Assembly (NCBI GenBank): GCA_026418905.1
Contig: JAOAAK010000004.1
Span: 1-60,744 of the forward strand
Source of the DNA: Bacteroidales bacterium
GTDB taxonomy: Bacteria; Bacteroidota; Bacteroidia; Bacteroidales; DTU049
Length of the DNA: 60,744 nucleotides
Direction: 5' to 3'
Shown: positions 52,831-60,744 of the stretch, one piece after another
Numbering within the stretch: position 1 is the first letter of the stretch
How the letters are laid out: every line of letters begins with the position of its first letter
Position numbers and translations under genes: made by a program
Notes under the pieces: model-generated
What the model was told of the DNA's origin: nothing
Databases searched by the model: none
The model's input: the letters and a program-made list of their open reading frames with translations, nothing else

Positions 52831-52919
52831 ATCAAACGAGATCACACAATTTCTGGATATTAAACAAAAAATTACGTTCATATGCCAGCAAAGTACGTTT
52901 ACAAAAAAGATGTTAGTCG

Positions 52920-53430
52920 TTTGTTTAACGCTTAACACAAGACGACAGAAAATTCAGAATTTACTTTTCTCAAAATTCTCATACCCTATCATCAATGATG
53001 AAATCGTGGAAATTACTTTGCTTGAATCTCGTCACGAGGGATTTTGTTTTTTATGGAATAATTAAAAATATTTTGATAAAATAAAATCCAAAAATCAAAA
53101 CAAATATACAGTTCTCGTCAATGGTGTAGAATACAACTTTTCTATTGAATCCATCTCTTCATATCTTAGAAAAAAAATGCTAGAAAATACTAATGGGACT
53201 AAAAAAAGTACTATTATCTTAGCAAGTATACCTAAGAAAAATCACCGAATTCATCGCGCAAGAAGGGGGATCTCGTTAAGGAAGGATAACCTCTTTTTCA
53301 ACTTTGAAGTTATAAAAATGCAAAATAAATTTTTCTTTCCTGTAATGAGTCATGAAGAAGGTAATTATTAGATCACAGCCTCTGTATCAAAGATGAACCC
53401 CTTAGAGAAATTTCAGATATAAATGAATAA
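52920..53430 (+). pseudogene. Decayed biotin carboxyl carrier protein (AccB/PccA-BCCP type)
   Basis: The readable pieces are EITLLESRHEGFCFLWNN, NKYTVLVNGVEYNFSIES, LRKKMLENTNGTKKSTIILA, DLVKEG (another frame), FEVIKMQNKFFFPV, and in a third frame DEPLREISDINE before a stop at 53428-53430. They match the carrier protein whose biotin site is normally EAMKMQN; here it reads EVIKMQN and keeps the lysine. Internal stops and frame changes make it non-functional. It is the third gene of the decayed operon. Its ancestral stop lies four bases from the convergent DUF3575 gene. Confidence 0.8.
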
Positions 53431-53433
53431 GCT

Positions 53434-54036
53434 TTAAAAAGCAAATCCTATACATGTACCAAAGCGAATAGAAAACCCATCAAATACAATCCCATTATAT
53501 TCATAATCAGAAGAACCAGAGTTAATTACTTTCTGGCTAGATGTATAATATGCTGGTCCAATAAAAAAATCAGCTACAATACGTTCGTTAATAATATATT
53601 CTTTTCCAATCAAAATTCCACCCCCAAACATCTGGAGAATAACTCGTGCTTCAAAAGTTTTTTCATCCACTTGAGGGGTGGAAGGATCATCTTGAATATA
53701 CACATCTCTTACAGACCAATTCTGATAACGTATGAAGGGAGCTACATAATAGTCTTCAAACACTTTATTAAAATAATAACGAAATTCTGGAGTTAAACCA
53801 AAGCCAGTATATCTGCTGTCTTGGGAGCCTGTCAAGTATGATGAATATGTGGTAAAATAAAAACCTATCTGAGCAGAGTGTAAATCGGTTAACTTTCTTT
53901 CATAAAAAGAACTAAATGTTGAAATAAGCAAACTTAGCGTATTAACCTTCACCACATTTTCTTGGGGAAAAGCTTGAACTACACACAAAAAAAACACACT
54001 TAAAGAAAATAACTTTTTCATTGACAGTTTTTTCAT
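53434..54036 (-). CDS. DUF3575 outer-membrane beta-barrel protein
   Basis: ATG 54036 is preferred (MKKLSMKKLFSLSVFFLCVV, signal peptide), with ATG 54021 as alternative. The 200-residue protein fits DUF3575: VVKVNTLSLLISTFSSFYER at the start, GFGLTPEFRYYF, and a C-terminal IRFGTCIGFAF ending in Phe, as outer-membrane barrels do. The family is of unknown role. It lies 27 bases downstream of the MFS gene and may be co-transcribed with it. Confidence 0.8.
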   Translation of the reverse strand: MKKLSMKKLFSLSVFFLCVVQAFPQENVVKVNTLSLLISTFSSFYERKLTDLHSAQIGFYFTTYSSYLTGSQDSRYTGFGLTPEFRYYFNKVFEDYYVAPFIRYQNWSVRDVYIQDDPSTPQVDEKTFEARVILQMFGGGILIGKEYIINERIVADFFIGPAYYTSSQKVINSGSSDYEYNGIVFDGFSIRFGTCIGFAF

Positions 54037-54063
54037 ATTTATCAAAACCTATGCCAATGGAAT

Positions 54064-55449
54064 TCAACCTTGTTTTATATTTGGTTTTTCTAGATCATAT
54101 CCTTTCTTACGGTCAATAGCTTTAAGAATAAATGCAAGGAAAATAGCGATTAATCCAAAACCCATAAAAATAAGCATTGGTAAGGTGTAATCATAAGCGG
54201 GACTATTGTCAGGATTAACAGATACCTTACAATAATTGTCAAGTACCCAACCTATTAAGTATGGAACACCCATAAGTCCAATGTTTTGTATCCAGAAGAT
54301 CATGGCATATGCAGTTCCTAACTGATTTTCAGGTATAATTTTGGGAACTGAGGGCCACATTGCTGAAGGAACAAGAGAAAAACCTATCCCTAAAATAATA
54401 AAAAGAAGAATGGCAAAGATTGGATTATCCAAACTTGGAATGCTAAACATACCATGAACAAAAGCAACCAAAAAAGCTCCAATGATCATGATCGTAGCTC
54501 CTTTTCCTTTTCGGTCATATACAGTTCCAAAAAGTGGTGTTAAAAGTATAGTACCAAAAGGCAAAAGAGTGGGAAACCATCCAGCTAATGTTCTCGAAAT
54601 ACCAAATTTCTGAATCATTAAATCCGAAGCATATTTAAGAAAAGGAAATACAGCTGAATAGAACAACACGCAAAGCAAAGCAATTAAAATCCAACCAGGA
54701 TTAACAATTATTTTTCCAATATCGGATATTCTGAACTTTTCAGACTCATCAGCTAATTCACCAGCTTCTGTTCCAATTTCAGTATCCAATTTTCTATCCA
54801 TGAAAACATACAAGAAAAATCCCAATAAGCCAATAACCAACATAAGTAACCCCACAAGCACTGAACTAGAAGCACCATTCCAATATTCTGCAATCATGGG
54901 AGAAAATCCGAGCGCTAAAGCAGTACCAATACGAGCAGTTGCCATCTCAAGTCCCATAGCAAGCGCCATTTCTTTGCCTTTAAACCATTTTACGATTCCT
55001 CGAGATACTGTAATACCAGCAACTTCAACTCCTACCCCAAAAATAGCAAAACCGATAGAAGCTAAAAAAACTTGCAAGTCGAACTCAGTCCATAAAAAAT
55101 AAATGGTATGTCCCCTTAAACTGGAATCTGAAATAGCATAAAATTTTAAAAAAGTTCCAATTATCATTACCAATATGGAACCTATTCCTGTGAGGCGAAT
55201 TCCTAACTTATCCAAAATAATCCCACCAATAATAAGCATAAATAAAAAAACATTGAACCATCCATAAGCACTGGTAAAAGTTCCATATTCTGTTGAACTC
55301 CAACCATTCTGAGTTTCAAGCAAATTTTTCAAAGGAGCCATAACGTCGGCAATAAAGTAGCCTGTAAGCATAGTAAAAGCTAGCAATGACAAAGCCAACC
55401 AACGTGCGCTTTTACTTTCCCTTAATGATTTTTTTACTTCTTCCACCAT
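54064..55449 (-). CDS. MFS transporter, MFSD1-like
   Basis: The 461-residue protein has about 12 membrane helices. The first (WLALSLLAFTMLTGYFIADV) is followed by the cytoplasmic loop typical of the family (GGIILDKLGIRLTG, a DxxG-type motif A). The middle loop is acidic and hydrophilic (DTEIGTEAGELADESEKF), and the second half has YDRKGKGATIMIIGA. The arrangement resembles bacterial relatives of MFSD1, an animal lysosomal dipeptide transporter. With a DPP7-type dipeptidyl-peptidase a few kb away, dipeptide uptake is an attractive but untested idea. A -7 element (TAGATTTG, 55471-55464 minus) lies upstream. Confidence 0.8.
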   Translation of the reverse strand: MVEEVKKSLRESKSARWLALSLLAFTMLTGYFIADVMAPLKNLLETQNGWSSTEYGTFTSAYGWFNVFLFMLIIGGIILDKLGIRLTGIGSILVMIIGTFLKFYAISDSSLRGHTIYFLWTEFDLQVFLASIGFAIFGVGVEVAGITVSRGIVKWFKGKEMALAMGLEMATARIGTALALGFSPMIAEYWNGASSSVLVGLLMLVIGLLGFFLYVFMDRKLDTEIGTEAGELADESEKFRISDIGKIIVNPGWILIALLCVLFYSAVFPFLKYASDLMIQKFGISRTLAGWFPTLLPFGTILLTPLFGTVYDRKGKGATIMIIGAFLVAFVHGMFSIPSLDNPIFAILLFIILGIGFSLVPSAMWPSVPKIIPENQLGTAYAMIFWIQNIGLMGVPYLIGWVLDNYCKVSVNPDNSPAYDYTLPMLIFMGFGLIAIFLAFILKAIDRKKGYDLEKPNIKQG

Positions 55450-55463
55450 AATATTAATTTTTG

Positions 55464-55471
55464 CAAATCTA
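55464..55471 (-). promoter_or_regulatory. -7 promoter element (TAGATTTG) for the MFS gene
   Basis: On the minus strand TAGATTTG fits TAnnTTTG and ends 14 bases before the ATG at 55449. No TTG at standard spacing. Confidence 0.45.
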
Positions 55472-55499
55472 AAAAAGTTATCATAGAAAAACTTTTTTT

Positions 55500-56141
55500 T
55501 TAAAAAATATGAAGTAAAAATTTTTCTTCAAAAAAGGGATCCGGATGGAAATGCTTTAGAGGGAAAGCCTCATACTTGCACGATAAATTTCTTAATTCTG
55601 AGAAAACATCTTGACCTTTGAGTAATACATAGCGTGGCATACCATGTTTAGCTAAAAAATTCAAGTTTTCAGTCCATTTAATTATTTTACCCAGAGGTGC
55701 AACAGCCCTTGCAACAATCATATCGACTTCCATTCGTAAATTTTCAACCCGTTCACATTTGGCAAATGTATTTTTTAAATCCAACGACTTTATAATATTT
55801 TCAACTGCCATTATTTTTTTACCAACTGAATCAATAAGCAAAAAACGAGTTTCAGGAAAAAGTATTGCAAGAGGTATCCCAGGAAAGCCACCTCCCGTGC
55901 CAAGATCCAAAATCAACTGATTCTTTATAATAGTAGTCTTCCAAGCAATAGATAAAGAATGAAGCACATGATGTTTATAAAGATGTAAAATATCTTTTCT
56001 CGAAACTAGATTAATCCTTTCATTCCATAAAGTATAAAGCTCCCATAAGGATTCAAAGCGTTTTTTTTGTTCTTCAGATAAATTCTTAAAACAGTCATAA
56101 ATCAAAAACAACTCTTCCCTCGCAAAATCTGGAACTTCCAT
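55500..56141 (-). CDS. rsmG: 16S rRNA (guanine-527 N7) methyltransferase RsmG
   Basis: The 213-residue protein has the RsmG pattern: LWELYTLWNERINLVSRKDI, LYKHHVLHSLSIAW, the SAM motif LDLGTGGGFPGIPLAILFPE, LIDSVGKKIMAVENI, and VARAVAPLGKIIKW. It methylates G527 of 16S rRNA in the cytoplasm. Its length is normal. It lies between the MFS gene and the giant T9SS gene, on the same strand as both. Confidence 0.95.
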   Translation of the reverse strand: MEVPDFAREELFLIYDCFKNLSEEQKKRFESLWELYTLWNERINLVSRKDILHLYKHHVLHSLSIAWKTTIIKNQLILDLGTGGGFPGIPLAILFPETRFLLIDSVGKKIMAVENIIKSLDLKNTFAKCERVENLRMEVDMIVARAVAPLGKIIKWTENLNFLAKHGMPRYVLLKGQDVFSELRNLSCKYEAFPLKHFHPDPFFEEKFLLHIF

Positions 56142-56155
56142 ATAATTAAGTAATT

Positions 56156-56180
56156 AAAAAGGGGGTAATCCCCCCCTTTT
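56156..56180 (-). terminator. Rho-independent terminator after the giant T9SS gene
   Basis: AAAAGGGGG and CCCCCTTTT pair around a short TAAT-containing loop, just 10 bases past the stop at 56190. On the minus strand the second arm ends in a run of Ts. Confidence 0.75.
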
Positions 56181-56189
56181 GATTTTTTA

Positions 56190-59100
56190 CTATTGAATCA
56201 CAGTGATTGGAATCTTCACAATTCCCTTGTCAGTTGTAAGTTTGATAAAATAATTTCCGGTAGGCAACACTGGAAGTGAAACTTTTAGTAAAAACTTATC
56301 CTGAAATGCCCAATCGACGTGATCTACTTTTTCCCCTAACATGTTATAGATGACAAGCGAGTGCACTCTCAACTCATGAGGACATTCGATAAATACGTTA
56401 TTTTGCACGGGATTAGGATAAATTTTTAGCATAGAATAAAGGTCATCAGATAGCCCCTGGTTAGTATAGGTCTGAAGCATTATACATGTAGTATCATTGA
56501 ACTTATAAGGATCATTTGAAACTACTGTATATGCACAAAGTTTATATGAAGGAATTGATGTGCTTGGACCGGGATAAGTATTAGGAAAGGTTACCTCGGC
56601 TATATGATCTGGTAGAAGAGTTCCTGTCCATGTCGTTGATTGTAACGGATAACCTGTACTTACCTTATAACGGACAGAAACGGAATTTAAAACATTCTTA
56701 CCAAAATTTTTAATTTTTACCTTTACTTCTACTTGAGATCCACTTAAAGTGGAATCGGTTGGAGAGATGATTTCTACAACACCGGCATCCTGATTGGCCT
56801 TAGGTGTTAAAATTCTGAAGTAATCAACTGCCATACCTTCAAAATTATTAGAAGCGTTTGATTTAAAGCCTATTCTTAGCTTGACATAAGGTCTGTTGGA
56901 GAGTTCAGCAGCACGATAGTATGCAAGTTTCCAACCATTGGTATTTTTACTCCACCCAGGGGTACCAGTGATATAAGAATTAAACCAATTATACCCCATA
57001 GCATCATTAATAGCACCCAAAGAATTCCATGTAACACCATCCAAACTATATTGAACAAAACCACCATCATAATTCTCTTCAGCATGTATCCAATAGTAGA
57101 AAACAATATGAGGAGTGTCAATTCCCAAAAAGTTCATGAGTGGTAGATCCAAATATGATTCTGCATTGTTTGGATAATTACCTGTTAAATTAGTAACCCA
57201 ACACTTTTGCCCAACAGCAGCATGATTAATAACAGTAGCACTTGGTTGACCATATTGCCAAAGCGTACCTGATGTAGTTAAAAGACTGTTGTTATCATTT
57301 GTATCAGCAAAGAAAATGATATTAGGTAGGCCGTATAAGTTCATACATGTTTTGTCATTGAAAGTATTACTATCTCCTACAACAACCGTATAGGCACAAA
57401 GTTGGTTTGTTCCATAATTCGGCACAATGTTTCCAATGGTATATTGCCTTGTAGTATCAGGCGGTAAAACATCTGAAATAGTAAACGTTACAGGATTTTG
57501 ATTGTTAAGCTTGTATGATACTGGTATAGCAAATAAAGTATCAGTTCCAAAATTTTTTACTTTTACTTTCAGCGGTATTTGATTTTGACTTATTTCGACT
57601 GGTGACGGAGATATTATTTGAACTACACCAGCATCTTGTGGTATTTTTGGCATTAATAGAACTCTATAATCTTCGACTTCACCCCAAGTAAATGTACCGC
57701 AAGGACCTGTATTGGAAGCATTTCCACTTTCACGAAGAACTACCCTTAATTTGGTAGTACCCATGTAAGTTTGAGGTGGAACAACTAAAGTTCCACTAAC
57801 CGTATTCTGAGACTGAGTTGCAGAGGAAAAGACCAATTCCCCAGCATCCTCAAAATCTCCATCTCTATTGTAATCAATGAAAACATTTACCCAACATGAA
57901 TACTGTGTCGAATAACCTGGTGGAAAACCACTTCTTACACTGATGGGATAAGAAAAACCATTGAAAAGTATAAATGGAGGCAAAGTATCGTAATTTTGAT
58001 AAGTTGCCCCAATAGCAGGATTATTATAAGTAACAGATCCTATGGTGATTCCAGTCAGATCTTCATAACCTGGACTTGTTGCTGATGCTGTACAATAGGT
58101 AAGCGGACTGTTAGTAACAGATTTGCTGGCAGTATCATTCACTTGTACATTATCTCCACTGTAACTCACAAAAGCCTTGATCTGATAAGTTTGAAATGCA
58201 CTCAGATTAGCTGTTTGATTGAACGTATACACAGACTCAGAACCATGATTTAAAGTAGCAGAGTATGTTTCGAAAACAGGTGATGTATTATTAATACGGT
58301 ATCCTACTTGAAAATTGCCTACAGGTTGAGTTCCTAAATTTTTAATTTTAATTTTTACCTGTTCTTGACTAGATAGTTCGATTCCACTGTTGGGTGAAAT
58401 GATTTCAAGACATGTAAGATCATAAAGTGGAGTTCCTGAAGTATAAACCACCTGAACACTGGGTTGACTATGACAACCGGGTTTTTTAATTTCTACTTCA
58501 TCAACGTACCACCCATCACCAGCTATACTACCATCCGAGTAAAAAATTAAACCTATCTGAAGAGTTGCTTGTGTTAAATTTAATGGTATTTTACCATATG
58601 TATTTATGTAATTTTGAGAATTACCACTAAAAAATCCTCCGCTGGTAGAACTACAATTTGCAATCGGGTCAACAGCTATAGAACCAGAACCCGTATAAGT
58701 ACCCTGATATGGTATGAGACGTTGCCAAGCCCCACCATTGATGCGGTAAGCAATATAAGCTTTATCGCAACAGGATTCTGTGTTATATTTATGCCTCATG
58801 TAAAAAAGTAAGGTATCTCCACCTACATTCATAACTGGGCTGAGGAGTAACTGAGAACTATTAGTTGAAGGATCCTGTGCAAAAGCCACCCCTATTCCCC
58901 CAGCTGAATTCCATTGCCAACTGTAGGTAGTATAGGTACAAGGAGTTAAAGATTGCCATCCCTGCAAATTATTATCAAACGTATAACGATATCTTATTTC
59001 TGACGAATTAACAACATAATAATACGTTGTATCATACAAAACAGGTGTAGTATAAGCATTACCTTGACCTAAAAGTTGAGTTAATAAAGGATCAGCAAAC

Positions 59101-60744
59101 CAATAAATATTACTTGTTCCCGTTGCTGAAACAACAGTAGAAGTTCCATAAGGTATAGTTACAGGATTCACAAGAGGTGAAGGTGGAACAATGAGCGAAA
59201 GTATATTTGTTTTTAAAGTATCATTGAAGCGTATAATATCAGAAGGTTCAGTAACATATACCTGCAACACAAAAGACGTATCGTTGACTGTTGCTGCAAG
59301 GTTTACTGGCGTAGTGAAAGTAAATACTCTGATCTGTCCTGGAGGAATAATGATATTGAGATTTTCTGTTACGGGAGAATTCTGATTGAGTCTGTATGTA
59401 ATTGTAGCCATGTTATTCAAAGGTAAAGTATCTGTTCCATTGTTTTTAATTCTAACAACTACAGGTTCTACTCCAAGACCACAACCTGTTACTGGAGAAG
59501 TAATATCAACAATTTGCAATTCATAAGGAAGTGGTGTAAATTCATCAGCTCCGATGTCTGGATTAGATAAACTTCTTGGTTCGTTGTCAATATCAAAAAG
59601 AACACCTACAGGAGTTCCAATATTATTTAAAACAGGATTAATGGTGTGTAAATTCTCAAGACTAAAATATTCTGGATGAGCACTTATTGAGTTACCATCT
59701 TTTCCCGTAGCTGATTGCCATGCAGCCAAATTGTTCTGATTACTCGTGTAATAACCAAGCACACTCCCAGTCGTGTACAAATCATTGTAATTCGATTCAA
59801 ATGTACCACCACTTACATATACACTATATCCACCACCCATGTTCGCCCAAATGTTGTTCTTGTAATCCACATTATTGCTATAATAATGATACAACGCCCT
59901 ACCACTAGTCGCACTCGTACTCCCAATACGAACCGAATTATGATATACATTGTAAAACGTAGAATAATACATGTAAATCCCATACGCCGTACCCGTACCA
60001 CCTACCACCACAAAATTGTTCTCCACCCTACCACGAACGCTCGCATCACCATCACAATAATACAAATACATCCCATAATACGACGGAATCACCACCCTGT
60101 TCCTACTAAATACACTATAATCACAATAACCACCATATATACCATACGGCGACGAATATGAAGTCCCAGTCTTCACATAATTCCCCTCACACAACAAACC
60201 ACGCTGATAATACACATACATACCACTATAATAAAAATCCCTTATATCATTCCCCTTCATCACTACACCACTATCCAACAACGTACTGCTATACCCATAC
60301 CAATATATACCATAACTACCATTCCGAATCTTATTACCCACTAACCTCACATTGTGCTCATTGTTACTACTCGAACTGTATACCACCGCATAATCCGTAG
60401 AAGTAGACGACACCACCAAACCCTCCAACTCGCAACCCTCCACCAAAATATCCCTCGAACCACCTTCCACCACCAAACACCTACCATAACTCGTACCATT
60501 CGACTTCAACTTCAAATTCCTTAACCCTACACCCTTCGTGCCCTGTAAATTCACTACATAATTCACCGAACTCGTGTTCGCATTCCTCAATACCACAGAA
60601 CTAGGTACACTACCCCCACCCTCAAATATCACCATACCCACTACCCCAGCCCCAGGTATCTGATAATTAATGTTCAATATCGTATCATACGTCCCAGGAG
60701 ATATCCTCATCACCACCGTGTCACTTATGCCACATTGCCTCAAC
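56190..60744 (-). CDS. Giant secreted beta-helix/GEVED/T9SS surface protein, 5'-truncated by window end
   Basis: At least 1517 residues are visible and the start is beyond the window. Order in the visible part: a Tyr/Gly-rich parallel beta-helix (about 1-400, repeats like GIYWYGYSSTLLDSGVVMKG); CARDB-like modules with LQIVDITSPVTGCGLGVEP, LTCLEIISPNSGIELSSQE, AGVVQIISPSPVEISQN and AGVVEIISPTDSTLSGS; an Ig-like module (~525-590); two choice-of-anchor/MAM-like domains (for example LLFYMRHKYNTESCCDKAYI); a GEVED domain with VFIDYNRDGDFEDAGELVF and GEVEDYRVLL; and a type A T9SS sorting domain at the C-terminus (MLKIYPNPVQNNVFIECP, LPTGNYFIKLTT). It is exported and attached to the cell surface, probably as an adhesin or glycan-binding protein. 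Confidence 0.88.
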   Translation of the reverse strand, partial: LRQCGISDTVVMRISPGTYDTILNINYQIPGAGVVGMVIFEGGGSVPSSVVLRNANTSSVNYVVNLQGTKGVGLRNLKLKSNGTSYGRCLVVEGGSRDILVEGCELEGLVVSSTSTDYAVVYSSSSNNEHNVRLVGNKIRNGSYGIYWYGYSSTLLDSGVVMKGNDIRDFYYSGMYVYYQRGLLCEGNYVKTGTSYSSPYGIYGGYCDYSVFSRNRVVIPSYYGMYLYYCDGDASVRGRVENNFVVVGGTGTAYGIYMYYSTFYNVYHNSVRIGSTSATSGRALYHYYSNNVDYKNNIWANMGGGYSVYVSGGTFESNYNDLYTTGSVLGYYTSNQNNLAAWQSATGKDGNSISAHPEYFSLENLHTINPVLNNIGTPVGVLFDIDNEPRSLSNPDIGADEFTPLPYELQIVDITSPVTGCGLGVEPVVVRIKNNGTDTLPLNNMATITYRLNQNSPVTENLNIIIPPGQIRVFTFTTPVNLAATVNDTSFVLQVYVTEPSDIIRFNDTLKTNILSLIVPPSPLVNPVTIPYGTSTVVSATGTSNIYWFADPLLTQLLGQGNAYTTPVLYDTTYYYVVNSSEIRYRYTFDNNLQGWQSLTPCTYTTYSWQWNSAGGIGVAFAQDPSTNSSQLLLSPVMNVGGDTLLFYMRHKYNTESCCDKAYIAYRINGGAWQRLIPYQGTYTGSGSIAVDPIANCSSTSGGFFSGNSQNYINTYGKIPLNLTQATLQIGLIFYSDGSIAGDGWYVDEVEIKKPGCHSQPSVQVVYTSGTPLYDLTCLEIISPNSGIELSSQEQVKIKIKNLGTQPVGNFQVGYRINNTSPVFETYSATLNHGSESVYTFNQTANLSAFQTYQIKAFVSYSGDNVQVNDTASKSVTNSPLTYCTASATSPGYEDLTGITIGSVTYNNPAIGATYQNYDTLPPFILFNGFSYPISVRSGFPPGYSTQYSCWVNVFIDYNRDGDFEDAGELVFSSATQSQNTVSGTLVVPPQTYMGTTKLRVVLRESGNASNTGPCGTFTWGEVEDYRVLLMPKIPQDAGVVQIISPSPVEISQNQIPLKVKVKNFGTDTLFAIPVSYKLNNQNPVTFTISDVLPPDTTRQYTIGNIVPNYGTNQLCAYTVVVGDSNTFNDKTCMNLYGLPNIIFFADTNDNNSLLTTSGTLWQYGQPSATVINHAAVGQKCWVTNLTGNYPNNAESYLDLPLMNFLGIDTPHIVFYYWIHAEENYDGGFVQYSLDGVTWNSLGAINDAMGYNWFNSYITGTPGWSKNTNGWKLAYYRAAELSNRPYVKLRIGFKSNASNNFEGMAVDYFRILTPKANQDAGVVEIISPTDSTLSGSQVEVKVKIKNFGKNVLNSVSVRYKVSTGYPLQSTTWTGTLLPDHIAEVTFPNTYPGPSTSIPSYKLCAYTVVSNDPYKFNDTTCIMLQTYTNQGLSDDLYSMLKIYPNPVQNNVFIECPHELRVHSLVIYNMLGEKVDHVDWAFQDKFLLKVSLPVLPTGNYFIKLTTDKGIVKIPITVIQ

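Noticed and set aside
53177-53371. Stand-alone 64-codon gene
   Set aside because: Fragment of the biotin carrier pseudogene containing VIKMQN.
59715-60161. 148-codon plus-strand open frame rich in Thr and Ile
   Set aside because: Antisense to the beta-helix gene; its openness comes from the G-poor strand and the product is low-complexity.
1-60744. tRNA, rRNA, CRISPR arrays, insertion sequences, prophage genes
   Set aside because: Scanned by eye on both strands; no cloverleaf, regular spaced repeats, transposase motifs or inverted-repeat ends were found. Small RNAs cannot be excluded without a covariance search.

Overview
The window is an AT-rich fragment of a Bacteroidota genome, probably a metagenome or draft contig, since its first 20 bases are a Nextera/Tn5 adapter remnant. 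Evidence for Bacteroidota: TAnnTTTG (-7) promoter elements, often with TTG 17-23 bases upstream; almost no Shine-Dalgarno sequences; secreted proteins with type IX secretion (T9SS) C-terminal sorting domains; a TonB-dependent receptor paired with a DUF5689 lipoprotein; an S46 dipeptidyl-peptidase; a DUF3575 barrel; and the short glycogen-synthase-like gene divergent from panC. The order within the phylum cannot be fixed from this sequence. No rRNA, tRNA, CRISPR array, insertion sequence or phage gene was recognised.

Layout. 1-4.6 kb: envelope proteins (a truncated PKD-type surface protein, small barrels, an ankyrin-repeat/barrel protein, lipoproteins, a YiiX-like hydrolase). 4.8-9.1 kb: a lipoprotein-type peptide deformylase, then an overlapping set with a WbpI-type UDP-sugar 2-epimerase, a membrane protein, a polysaccharide deacetylase and a FemAB/GNAT protein. 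9.2-13 kb: methyltransferase, SIMPL protein, secreted LVIVD-repeat T9SS protein. 13.1-20.9 kb: an eight-gene overlapping operon for nucleotide sugars (WbpE, WbpD, WbpB, WbpA types, GalE, RfbB, a WbpP/TviC-type epimerase, a CpsB-type phosphatase). Together with the 2-epimerase at 5.4 kb, all five steps from UDP-GlcNAc to UDP-2,3-diacetamido-mannuronic acid are encoded, which suggests an acidic surface polysaccharide.

20.8-29.3 kb (minus strand): a five-gene cluster of two different PrkA-family kinases/ATPases enclosing a DUF444 (YeaH-type) protein and a SpoVR protein, coupled to a MORN-like secreted protein. This resembles yeaG-yeaH-ycgB but has a second PrkA. 29.3-30.2 kb has no recognisable intact gene. 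30.2-36.6 kb: a TPR sensor histidine kinase, a small membrane protein, and a DUF5689 lipoprotein/TonB receptor pair. 36.7-47.98 kb: mostly housekeeping genes (panC, glycogen-synthase-like, acyltransferase, GT4 glycosyltransferase, hflX, trpS, recJ, rseP, dxr, M23 peptidase). 48-51 kb: a DPP7-type S46 dipeptidyl-peptidase and a helical lipoprotein.

51.05-53.43 kb is the most striking stretch. It looks empty but reads as a decayed three-gene biotin-dependent acyl-CoA carboxylase operon (carboxyltransferase, truncated biotin carboxylase, biotin carrier protein) full of stops and frameshifts. 53.4-56.1 kb: DUF3575 barrel, MFSD1-like MFS transporter, rsmG. 56.2-60.74 kb: a giant secreted beta-helix/GEVED/T9SS protein cut by the window end, whose N-terminal part has strongly skewed base composition. 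All names rest on reading motifs and remembered family sequences; no searches were run.
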